In this document: in pieces, positions 8,493 through 15,710 of the stretch
How the letters are laid out: every line of letters starts with the position of its first letter
How positions within the stretch are numbered: the first letter of the stretch is position 1
From: CAZSHG01 sp964459995
Lineage (GTDB): Bacteria; UBP14; UBA6098
DNA: 64,000 nt
Reading direction: 5' to 3'
NCBI GenBank assembly: GCA_964459995.1
Contig: CAYWOR010000010.1
Span: 1-64,000 of the forward strand
The notes under the pieces: generated by a model
Seen by the model: only the letters and a program-made list of their open reading frames with translations
The model's database searches: none
Told to the model about the DNA's origin: nothing
Translations under genes and position numbers: made by a program

Positions 8493-9371
8493 ATGGACGT
8501 CGCAAAAAGCCCATACGGCAACCCCGAGCTTTTTAACCCGGCCTCTGTCCAAGTGATGGGTGTGATAAATACTACCCCGGACAGCTTCTCGGACGGAGGA
8601 CTTTTTTTCGACTCGATTCGCGCGGTCGAGCAGGGCTTGAAACTCGCGGAGGAAGGCGCAGATATTCTCGATATCGGCGGTGAATCGACACGCCCCGGCG
8701 CTGAGCCGGTTGACGAAACCGAGGAAATTCGGCGTGTAATCCCTGTTATTACAGCCCTTGCTGAAAACACGAGCATTCCGATTTCAATCGACACTTACAA
8801 ATCGAATGTCGCAAAAGAGGCTGTTTCTGCCGGCGCGAGCATCGTCAACGATATTTCTGCAATGACTTTCGACCCGGATATGGCTCGGATTGTCGCAGAA
8901 TCAGGGTGCGACTTGATTTTGATGCATATTTTGGGAACACCCCGCGACATGCAGAGGAATCCCGTTTACGATAACCTGCTGGAAGAAATCGCCACTTATT
9001 TGCGTGGACGCGTGGATTTTGCACTTAAATCTGGAATTTCGCAGGACAAAATTTGGGTCGATCCGGGAATCGGTTTTGGAAAACGTCAAACAGAAGAGCA
9101 TCGCGATAATTTCGAAATTTTGGCACATCTCCCCCATTTTCGCGGAATCGGTTCGAAACTCGTCGTCGGGACATCGCGCAAGTCTTTTATCGGAAAAGCC
9201 TTAGGAGGCGTTTCGGCGGATGCGAGGCTCTATGGGGGGCTTGGGACATTCGCATGGTCAGCGCTATTTGGCGCGGATGTTCTTCGGGTTCACGATGTCG
9301 CCCCAACAATTGAGATGCTCAAACTAATGAGCGAGATTTACTCGAGTTTTCGCAAGGAGGGTCGGCTTTGA
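8493..9371 (+). CDS. folP: Dihydropteroate synthase
   Basis: A 292-residue TIM-barrel enzyme of folate synthesis that joins p-aminobenzoate to 6-hydroxymethyl-7,8-dihydropterin pyrophosphate; it is the sulfonamide target. Visible signatures are VMGVINTTPDSFSDGG near the N-terminus, DIGGESTRPGAEPV around residues 62-75, NDISAMTFDPD in the middle, and the C-terminal DVLRVHDV. Length is normal. Its stop codon overlaps the start of the cyclase gene (TTGA), which suggests translational coupling. The folP-cdaA neighbourhood is, to my knowledge, also found in Bacteroidetes-type genomes. Confidence 0.95.
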   Translation: MDVAKSPYGNPELFNPASVQVMGVINTTPDSFSDGGLFFDSIRAVEQGLKLAEEGADILDIGGESTRPGAEPVDETEEIRRVIPVITALAENTSIPISIDTYKSNVAKEAVSAGASIVNDISAMTFDPDMARIVAESGCDLILMHILGTPRDMQRNPVYDNLLEEIATYLRGRVDFALKSGISQDKIWVDPGIGFGKRQTEEHRDNFEILAHLPHFRGIGSKLVVGTSRKSFIGKALGGVSADARLYGGLGTFAWSALFGADVLRVHDVAPTIEMLKLMSEIYSSFRKEGRL

Positions 9372-10138
9372 CACTCGCAAAACTGTATTTTATGGAATTT
9401 GGAATACTTGATATAGTCGATATATTAATTGTAACATTTATTATTTATCAGTTTTTTTTATTAATGCGCGGCTCACGCGCTGTTACAATGCTTGTCGGAC
9501 TTGGAGTTCTTCTTTTTCTTGCTTTCGTATCGACATGGCTCAACATGAATTCCCTTCAGTGGCTCATAACTCGCCTTGGAACAGTATGGGTTGTGGCATT
9601 TTTAATTGTTTTTCAGCCGGAATTACGCAATGCCCTTACCCGGCTTGGAAACACCCCCTTTTTCGGGAAACTTGTGTCCTCGAGTAGCGAAAAAATCCTC
9701 GACGAGGTTGTGCGTGCTGTTGAATTGCTTTCCGAGGCAAAAGTAGGCGCTTTGATAGCAATCAAACGTGAAGTCGGCCTAAAAACTTACGAGGAAACCG
9801 GTAAAAAGCTGGACTCTCAGGTTACCGCTGAACTTTTAGTTACGATTTTCACGCCGAGGACTCCACTTCATGACGGTGCGGTAATTATTGAAAACGACCG
9901 CATTATCGCGGCGGCCTGCGAACTACCCCTCACCTCGAATCCTCGCTACCAGCGATCTTTGGGCATGCGTCACCGCGCAGGGGTCGGGCTTTCGGAAGAA
10001 ACAGATGCACTGATTATACTCGTTTCGGAAGAGAGCGGCACGATTTCTCTAGCCGTGCGCGGGCATTTGCGTAAAAACCTAACCCCGGACAAGCTCGGAA
10101 AGCTTCTCGAAGTCTCTATGAAAGGTCGCATAGAATAA
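9368..10138 (+). CDS. cdaA: Membrane diadenylate cyclase, CdaA type
   Basis: A 256-residue enzyme that makes cyclic di-AMP from two ATP. Three N-terminal transmembrane helices (within residues 9-80) precede the DAC domain, where the catalytic D-G-A is at 169-171 and R-H-R at 201-203. The start is a TTG overlapping the folP stop; AAGGAGG at 9354-9360 is well placed for it. An in-frame ATG at 9392 is a less likely alternative. c-di-AMP normally controls potassium and osmolyte balance and the cell envelope. The regulator CdaR and the phosphodiesterase are not in view; obgE follows directly. Confidence 0.93.
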   Translation: MTLAKLYFMEFGILDIVDILIVTFIIYQFFLLMRGSRAVTMLVGLGVLLFLAFVSTWLNMNSLQWLITRLGTVWVVAFLIVFQPELRNALTRLGNTPFFGKLVSSSSEKILDEVVRAVELLSEAKVGALIAIKREVGLKTYEETGKKLDSQVTAELLVTIFTPRTPLHDGAVIIENDRIIAAACELPLTSNPRYQRSLGMRHRAGVGLSEETDALIILVSEESGTISLAVRGHLRKNLTPDKLGKLLEVSMKGRIE

Positions 10139-11119
10139 ATGTTCGTCGATAGAGTGAAAATTTTGGTTCGGGCGGGCAAAGGTGGCGACGGCGTTGTCGC
10201 CTTCAGAAGAGAGAAGTATGTCCCGCGGGGCGGCCCAGCAGGCGGCGATGGAGGCAAAGGCGGCAATGTCGTTTTTCGAGTCGATCACAACATGACTACT
10301 TTGCTCGACTTTAGATATATTCACACCTACAAAGCGCAAAATGGCCACGCCGGCGAAGGTTCAAGAAAAACAGGAGCCAACGGCGCGGATTTGATTATCG
10401 ATGTTCCGCCCGGAACTCTTGTGCGAAATGCCGAAACGGAGGATATTATCGCCGATTTAGCCGATGGAAGCGTTATTATCGCAAAAGGCGGAAAAGGCGG
10501 CTACGGAAACGCACGTTTTGCAACACCATCGAATCAGGCACCGCAAAAAGCTACTCTTGGGAAGCACGGCGAGGAGTTCGAGCTGATTCTCGAGCTTAAG
10601 ATCATCGCCGATGTCGGCCTTGCTGGAGCGCCAAACGCCGGTAAATCAACTCTCCTTTCCCGTTTGACTAAGGCAAGACCCAAAATTGCTCCTTATCCGT
10701 TCACCACATTGTCTCCGAACCTCGGCATAGTCGAGATAGACACGGAAAGAAGTTTTGTTTTATGTGATATTCCGGGGCTTATCGAGGGCGCGAGCGAGGG
10801 GAAAGGGCTTGGTCTCGAGTTTCTTCGCCATGTCGAGCGGACACGGGTCATACTTCTTCTTGTCGATTTATCCGATTCGCCGATTGAAACGCGCGCCATG
10901 CTCCTCGACGAAATCTATAACTACGCAGAGGGCATTCTTCGTGAAAAACATATTATCACAGTTGGCACGAAGCTCGACATCGCCGACAAAGCGAAGGATT
11001 GGAAAGATATTCTCGGCGAAGACTCTGTTTTGATAAGTTCGGTTACTGGCGAAGGCCTGACTGATCTTTTGAATATGGTTTACAAGAAGCTTAAGGAAAT
11101 CGAAATCGACGAACTATAA
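10139..11119 (+). CDS. obgE: Obg-family GTPase, short form
   Basis: A 326-residue GTPase linked to large-subunit ribosome maturation and growth control. The N-terminal glycine-rich Obg fold (GGDGGKGGNVVF and similar repeats, residues 1-155) precedes the G domain with G1 GAPNAGKS at 163-170, the switch element DIPGLIEGASEGKGLG, and a late GTKLD G4-type motif. The C-terminal OCT domain of Bacillus-type Obg is absent, as in many Gram-negatives. It starts directly after the cdaA stop and ends on the base where dprA begins, so it sits inside one operon. Confidence 0.95.
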   Translation: MFVDRVKILVRAGKGGDGVVAFRREKYVPRGGPAGGDGGKGGNVVFRVDHNMTTLLDFRYIHTYKAQNGHAGEGSRKTGANGADLIIDVPPGTLVRNAETEDIIADLADGSVIIAKGGKGGYGNARFATPSNQAPQKATLGKHGEEFELILELKIIADVGLAGAPNAGKSTLLSRLTKARPKIAPYPFTTLSPNLGIVEIDTERSFVLCDIPGLIEGASEGKGLGLEFLRHVERTRVILLLVDLSDSPIETRAMLLDEIYNYAEGILREKHIITVGTKLDIADKAKDWKDILGEDSVLISSVTGEGLTDLLNMVYKKLKEIEIDEL

Positions 11120-12228
11120 TGGAACCCACAGAAAAACATCGTATTTACTGGCACTTGGCGCTTTCAAGGGTGCCGAATGTCGGCCCGGTAACTGTCAAGA
11201 CTTTGCTCGACTATTTTGGCGATCCAAAAACGGTATTCCTTCAGGACAGAGGTAATCTCGGCAAGTTCATGCGTTCCAACGCAATCGACAGCCTGCTTGA
11301 CTACGACCCCGAAAAGGACACTTTTATAAACGACGAACTCGCTAAAATCGAGGATAAAGACGTTACAATATTAACTCCTATTGATAAAGAATATCCAAAG
11401 CTTTTACGCTCAATTCTCGACCCACCTTCGATTCTTTATGTTCGAGGCGAGGTTCAGCCGAAAGATGAAATCGCAGTCGGAATCGTGGGAACACGTAGAG
11501 CTACTCGATACGGTATCGATCAGGCAAAGCGTTTCGCAGAATACCTTGCAGGCCAAGGCTTGACTGTTGTCTCCGGAATGGCGATGGGAATCGATGGGAA
11601 CGCGCAGGAATCGGCCATTAATGCTGGCGGCAGAACAATCGCGGCTCTCGGGTGCGGTGTCGATATAGTTTACCCATCGATTAACAAAAAGCTCTATGAT
11701 AATATAGTAGAACATGGAGCGATTGTCAGCGAATACCCAATGGGAACACAGCCCACACCGGAGAATTTTCCTAAACGAAACCGGATTATAAGCGGCTTGT
11801 CGCTGGGCGTTCTCGTTATCGAAGGCGGAGTCAAAAGTGGCGCGTTGATTACCTATAAATACGCTCTGGATCAGGGACGCGAGGTTTTCGCAATCCCCGG
11901 CCCAATCGATCGGCCGACTTCGGAAGGGCCGAATATGTTGATTCAAAAAGGGGCGACGGTAGTAACAGACCCCTCTCAAATAATCGATTATCTGAATATC
12001 CCCACCAAGAGCAAAGAAGCTCGTCGAAAGGCTTTGGACGTCGCAGACAGCTTACAGGGAATCGAAAAAGTATTATTTGATGTGCTCGATTATGATGGAA
12101 AACATATTGACATTATCGCGAGAGAAACTAAAATGGATAGCCAGCATGTTTTGATGACGCTTTCCATGCTGGAACTTAGGGATCTAGTGAAGCGTCTCCC
12201 CGGAATGAACTTCGCAAAAAACGTATAG
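11119..12228 (+). CDS. dprA: DNA processing protein DprA/Smf
   Basis: A 369-residue single-strand-DNA-binding protein that loads RecA during natural transformation. The N-terminal segment resembles a helix-hairpin-helix region (HLALSRVPNVGPVTVKTLL). The Rossmann core follows with GIVGTRRATRYG, SGMAMGIDGNAQESAI, IAALGCGVDIVYP and a FPKRNRIISGLS motif. A C-terminal winged-helix-like segment (after about 300) completes the usual layout. It overlaps the obgE stop by one base. DprA also occurs in species not known to transform, so competence is only a possibility. Confidence 0.93.
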   Translation: MEPTEKHRIYWHLALSRVPNVGPVTVKTLLDYFGDPKTVFLQDRGNLGKFMRSNAIDSLLDYDPEKDTFINDELAKIEDKDVTILTPIDKEYPKLLRSILDPPSILYVRGEVQPKDEIAVGIVGTRRATRYGIDQAKRFAEYLAGQGLTVVSGMAMGIDGNAQESAINAGGRTIAALGCGVDIVYPSINKKLYDNIVEHGAIVSEYPMGTQPTPENFPKRNRIISGLSLGVLVIEGGVKSGALITYKYALDQGREVFAIPGPIDRPTSEGPNMLIQKGATVVTDPSQIIDYLNIPTKSKEARRKALDVADSLQGIEKVLFDVLDYDGKHIDIIARETKMDSQHVLMTLSMLELRDLVKRLPGMNFAKNV

Positions 12229-12240
12229 CGGCGTAACATC

Positions 12241-12507
12241 ATGATTAAAAAAGAGATAGAAGTAGTAAACAGGCTCGGTCTTCACGCGAGACCGGCCACG
12301 ATGCTCGTCAAAACGGCCTCCAGCTTCAAATCAAAAATTATCATTAAAAAGGACGAGCTTAGCGTCGATGCTAAAAGTATCATGGGAGTGCTTATTTTAG
12401 CGGCTCAGAAGGGTAGTCTCCTTATTATCGAGGTTGACGGCTCCGACGAAAACGATGCCGCTACGGCAATCGAAGATCTTTTCCGGAGGGGCTTCGACGA
12501 GGATTGA
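12241..12507 (+). CDS. ptsH: HPr phosphocarrier protein
   Basis: An 88-residue HPr. The phosphorylatable His15 sits in GLHARPAT and the regulatory serine Ser46 in DAKSIMGVL, both at canonical positions. HPr passes phosphate from enzyme I to EIIA components; Ser46 is the target of HPr kinase in organisms that have one. No enzyme I, EII or hprK is present in this window, and the neighbours are lipid and DNA genes. It may therefore belong to a regulatory rather than a sugar-uptake phosphorelay; that is inference. Confidence 0.93.
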   Translation: MIKKEIEVVNRLGLHARPATMLVKTASSFKSKIIIKKDELSVDAKSIMGVLILAAQKGSLLIIEVDGSDENDAATAIEDLFRRGFDED

Positions 12508-12508
12508 C

Positions 12509-13084
12509 ATGAACCTGCCGAACATCCTCACAATTCTCAGGACAATCATGGCGCCGCTCGTTTTTTTAGCGGTCTATACAGGCGGTAAATGGCTTATTCC
12601 CGGCCTTTTCATGTTTATTGTCGGCGCGGCGACCGATTGGATGGACGGCTATTTTGCGAGGCGGCACAAAACGGTAACCGGTTTCGGCCAGTTCGCGGAC
12701 CCCGTTGCAGATAAACTATTGTCCGGTTTCGCATTAGCCACCGTTGCCGCGACAGAATACGCGGCGGTCTGGCCGGTGGTTGGAATTATAACTCGCGATG
12801 TCCTCGTAACAAGTTTCAGATTTTGGGGCTTAAGCAAAAAGAAGAAGATTCTTCCGAGCAAGGCCGCAAAGGCGAAAACTGCAGTGGAGATGCTATCTAT
12901 CATAGGTATAATGGGTTACATCGCTTTTGGCGGGACGGTCGAGGGCTTTTGGCTTGGAACCGCATCACTAATTTTGGTTTTTGTTTTGGCTTGGGCGACC
13001 GCGATCGACTATTTTTGGAAAAACCGCGAGCTTCTATTCGGCGAGCCGACTGTTATAGACGACAGACCGGATCAGCAACTCTGA
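12509..13084 (+). CDS. pgsA: CDP-diacylglycerol-glycerol-3-phosphate 3-phosphatidyltransferase
   Basis: A 191-residue integral membrane enzyme making phosphatidylglycerophosphate from CDP-diacylglycerol and glycerol-3-phosphate. The CDP-alcohol phosphotransferase motif is intact: Asp43, Asp46-Gly47, Ala50-Arg51, Gly60, Asp64 and Asp68. The start is the ATG one base after the HPr stop, although the reading frame stays open upstream to 12434. The partner phosphatase pgpA is at the far right of the window. The 3' end overlaps the convergent rsmG by 13 bases. Confidence 0.92.
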   Translation: MNLPNILTILRTIMAPLVFLAVYTGGKWLIPGLFMFIVGAATDWMDGYFARRHKTVTGFGQFADPVADKLLSGFALATVAATEYAAVWPVVGIITRDVLVTSFRFWGLSKKKKILPSKAAKAKTAVEMLSIIGIMGYIAFGGTVEGFWLGTASLILVFVLAWATAIDYFWKNRELLFGEPTVIDDRPDQQL

Positions 13085-13725
13085 TTTTGGCGATAAATCA
13101 CGAGGCAAAACCCCTTGGGAGAAAACTCAGGGGGGATTTTTATTATTTCTGGCGAAGCGAGATTTGCTGAAGGGCGCTGGTTTTCGGCCTCTGCAATCTC
13201 TCTTTCTGCGTCGGGACCTTTGAGAAATATAATCGAGCCATTTTTGCACATGAATTTTTCGAGAATCGGAAGGCTTGCCCCGATCGAGGAAAATGCCCTT
13301 GTAAGGGCGTAATCAAAAGGTTCTTCGAGGGGAACCTTTTCGATACGTTGGTTGATTACACAAGCATTTTCTATCTTAAGCTGGCTTAAAACGCGCTCGA
13401 CAAACCTCGCCTTTTTTCCGTTCGATTCTACCATAGTAACTTTGGAATTTTGAGCGACAATCGCGAGAGGGATTCCGGGAAATCCGGCACCGGTGCCGAC
13501 ATCGAGAATCCTTGCGGGCGAGGTAACGACCCCCAGAATTAGCGGCCATAACGAATCGAGCACATGTCTTTCCCAGATATGCTCGATTTCCCCAGAAGCA
13601 AGCAAGTTCAAGCTTTGCGACGATTCGCCTACCATCTCGACAAAGCCGTTGAGCTTTTCTAATGCTTCGCCGGACAAATCGAGACCGAATGCAGAGAGCG
13701 TTTTTGTCAGCATATCTCTTTTCAT
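13072..13725 (-). CDS. rsmG: 16S rRNA (guanine-527-N7)-methyltransferase RsmG
   Basis: A 217-residue SAM-dependent methyltransferase (formerly GidB) that modifies G527 of 16S rRNA. The SAM-binding motif DVGTGAGFPGIPLAI and the preceding ERHVLDSL are typical of the family. It lies 9 bases downstream of mnmG, the conserved gidA-gidB pair. In many bacteria the pair sits at oriC beside parAB and dnaA; here neither follows it. Confidence 0.95.
   Translation of the reverse strand: MKRDMLTKTLSAFGLDLSGEALEKLNGFVEMVGESSQSLNLLASGEIEHIWERHVLDSLWPLILGVVTSPARILDVGTGAGFPGIPLAIVAQNSKVTMVESNGKKARFVERVLSQLKIENACVINQRIEKVPLEEPFDYALTRAFSSIGASLPILEKFMCKNGSIIFLKGPDAEREIAEAENQRPSANLASPEIIKIPPEFSPKGFCLVIYRQNQSC
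13111..13141 (+). terminator. Possible pgsA-operon terminator inside the rsmG 3' end
   Basis: CCCCT pairs with AGGGG, and GAG with CTC around an AAAA loop, with a 3-base bulge. A run of five T (13137-13141) follows on the plus strand. It lies within the antisense rsmG coding region. Confidence 0.4.
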
Positions 13726-13734
13726 AACAATATG

Positions 13735-15594
13735 TTATACAATTGTTTCACGTGAAACATTATTGTTTTTCAATGAAATGTAGATCGAAAAAATCGAGGC
13801 CGGCGAGATTCCGGGGATTTCGGCGGCCTCGCCCAAAGTCGATGGCCTACGAACAGTTAGTTTCTCCCTTGCCTCAGAAGTCAAAGAATCTACTCGATTA
13901 TAATCTATATCTTCCGGTATTTTTGTCCTGTGAATCGAAGGCCTCTCCTCTGCGCGCTTCTCTTCCCTTCTCAAAAAGTGCTCATATAAAATTTCAATCT
14001 CCACTCGTTCGGCTATTTCTTGTGGGATGTTCTCCGCATCAAGCCCCGCCTCGACCAAATCAGAATACGATGTGCCGGGTATTCTTAAGTATCGCTTCGC
14101 TGTCGGGCGAACAGGGCCGGAAATTTTCGCCGCAAGCTCTCCGGGGACATTAACTGAATCGAGTCTTAGCATCTCGGCCTCGAAAAGCCTTTCGTTTTCT
14201 CTGTATTTGTCTATTAATCTTGGGCTTAGAAGCGAATGCTTCTCCGAAATGTCGAGAAGGCGATATATCGCGTTATCTTCGCGAAGACGCAAACGGTGCT
14301 CTGCACGTGACGTGAACAATCGATACGGCTCATCTACCCCCGATGTCGTGATGTCGTCTATCATTACGGCGATATAGGATTCTTTTCTGGATAGTATTAA
14401 CGGCTCTTTCTCTTTTATTTTTAATGCGGCGTTTATTCCGGCAAGAACGCCCTGCCCTGCGGCTTCTTCATATCCGCTTGTGCCGTTTATCTGTCCGGCA
14501 AAATAAAGGCCTTCAATTTTTGCGTGCTCAAGCGACTTCCGAAGCCCTCTCGGGTCTATGCAATCATACTCCACAGCGTATCCGGGCTGAGACATCGTGC
14601 AGTTTTCTAATCCCTTAATCGAATGCAATACATTCTCCTGAATTTCTGCTGGAAGGCTCATGGATACGCCATTTACATACAATTCTTTTGAATTTCGTCC
14701 TTCGGGTTCGAGGAATATTGTGTGCGACTTTCTTTCTGGAAACCTCGCAACCTTTATTTCCAAAGATGGGCAATATCTCGGGCCTGTGCCCGAAATTCTG
14801 CCGTCAAACATGGGGCACTTTGTAAGATTTCTCTGAACAATATCGTGCGTTCTTTCATTCGTTCTTGTTATCCAACATGTCATCTGGTCGGATATTGGCA
14901 ATTTACTATTTGTGTATATCGAAAATTGGCGATAGCTTTCTTCCCCTCGATGTTCTGTGATATTAATGTAATCTACTCCATCGGCTAATATTCGCGGCGG
15001 AGTTCCTGTTTTGAATCTATTTAAGCCTATCCCAAGCTCTTTTAGGCTTTCCGCGATTGTATCGGCAGGTCTTTCGCCCTTTCTCCCCTCCCGATTGCAC
15101 TTTTCTCCTGTGTATGTTTTTCCGCAAAGAAATGTCCCTGTCGCGATTATCGCGGCTTTGCATTCGATTCTTCCTGCGACATCAGTTTCTATTGCTCTTA
15201 CACTCCCGCTTTTTACTTCTATTCTTTGCGCCTCAGCCTCAATTATGTCTATACTTTCGAAACATGATAGCTCTCTTTGAACTACTGTTTCATAGCCTTT
15301 CCTGTCGTTTTGCGATCTCGTTGCGCGAACTGCGGCGCCCTTGCTTCTGTTCAGAACTCGATACTGCAATGCTGTTCTATCGGCGCAAATGCCTATTAAT
15401 CCGCCAAGAGCGTCAACCTCGCGGACAACCTGACTTTTCGCAAGCCCTCCTATCGCCGGGTTACAGCTCATCCGTCCAATAGAAGACTTCTGTAGAGTGA
15501 TTATCGCCACAGACGCCCCTATTCTCGAGGCTCCCACCGCGGCTTCTACTCCGGCATGCCCTCCGCCTATTATTATAACATCGTATCTCTTCAT
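13735..15594 (-). CDS. mnmG: tRNA uridine 5-carboxymethylaminomethyl modification enzyme MnmG
   Basis: A 619-residue FAD-dependent enzyme (GidA) that works with MnmE to modify the wobble uridine of certain tRNAs. The dinucleotide-binding motif DVIIIGGGHAGVEAA is at the N-terminus. Further family signatures are CNPAIGG, TGTFLCG and PGYAVEYD. The start is placed at MKRYDV (15594), which has a proper AAGG ribosome site; 19 upstream in-frame codons run through the parS palindrome and are probably untranslated. The last codons overlap the second parS site at 13744-13759. Confidence 0.96.
   Translation of the reverse strand: MKRYDVIIIGGGHAGVEAAVGASRIGASVAIITLQKSSIGRMSCNPAIGGLAKSQVVREVDALGGLIGICADRTALQYRVLNRSKGAAVRATRSQNDRKGYETVVQRELSCFESIDIIEAEAQRIEVKSGSVRAIETDVAGRIECKAAIIATGTFLCGKTYTGEKCNREGRKGERPADTIAESLKELGIGLNRFKTGTPPRILADGVDYINITEHRGEESYRQFSIYTNSKLPISDQMTCWITRTNERTHDIVQRNLTKCPMFDGRISGTGPRYCPSLEIKVARFPERKSHTIFLEPEGRNSKELYVNGVSMSLPAEIQENVLHSIKGLENCTMSQPGYAVEYDCIDPRGLRKSLEHAKIEGLYFAGQINGTSGYEEAAGQGVLAGINAALKIKEKEPLILSRKESYIAVMIDDITTSGVDEPYRLFTSRAEHRLRLREDNAIYRLLDISEKHSLLSPRLIDKYRENERLFEAEMLRLDSVNVPGELAAKISGPVRPTAKRYLRIPGTSYSDLVEAGLDAENIPQEIAERVEIEILYEHFLRREEKRAEERPSIHRTKIPEDIDYNRVDSLTSEAREKLTVRRPSTLGEAAEIPGISPASIFSIYISLKNNNVSRETIV
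13744..13759. other. parS centromere-like site 1
   Basis: TGTTTCACGTGAAACA, a perfect 16-base palindrome identical to the classical ParB-binding parS sequence. It overlaps the last codons of mnmG. ParB clusters at such sites load SMC and bring about origin segregation. Confidence 0.88.
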
Positions 15595-15611
15595 TATTAC
15601 CTTAAAATACG

Positions 15612-15620
15612 TATGGATAA
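15612..15620 (-). other. Single DnaA-box-like 9-mer upstream of mnmG
   Basis: On the minus strand it reads TTATCCATA, one mismatch from TTATCCACA. It lies 15 bases from parS site 2. One box alone is weak evidence for DnaA binding. Confidence 0.3.
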
Positions 15621-15634
15621 GCATTTCGCAAGAA

Positions 15635-15650
15635 TGTTTCACGTGAAACA
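15635..15650. other. parS centromere-like site 2
   Basis: A second identical TGTTTCACGTGAAACA palindrome, in the space between the mnmG start and the promoter of the C25-like gene. The two copies are 1.89 kb apart and bracket mnmG. Confidence 0.9.
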
Positions 15651-15658
15651 AAAAGTTT

Positions 15659-15686
15659 TTGACAGATGAGAATATTTCATTAATCT
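15659..15686 (+). promoter_or_regulatory. Promoter of the C25-like surface protein gene
   Basis: Perfect TTGACA, 16 bases, then TAATCT. It begins 9 bases after parS site 2, so ParB bound there could affect it. A GAGGTGAT ribosome site precedes the ATG at 15711. Confidence 0.6.
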
Positions 15687-15710
15687 TTATTTATAACTTT
15701 GAGGTGATAT

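Noticed and set aside
15595..15651. N-terminal extension of MnmG (19 codons)
   Set aside because: It reads through the parS palindrome; MKRYDVIIIGGG with its own ribosome site is the normal MnmG start.
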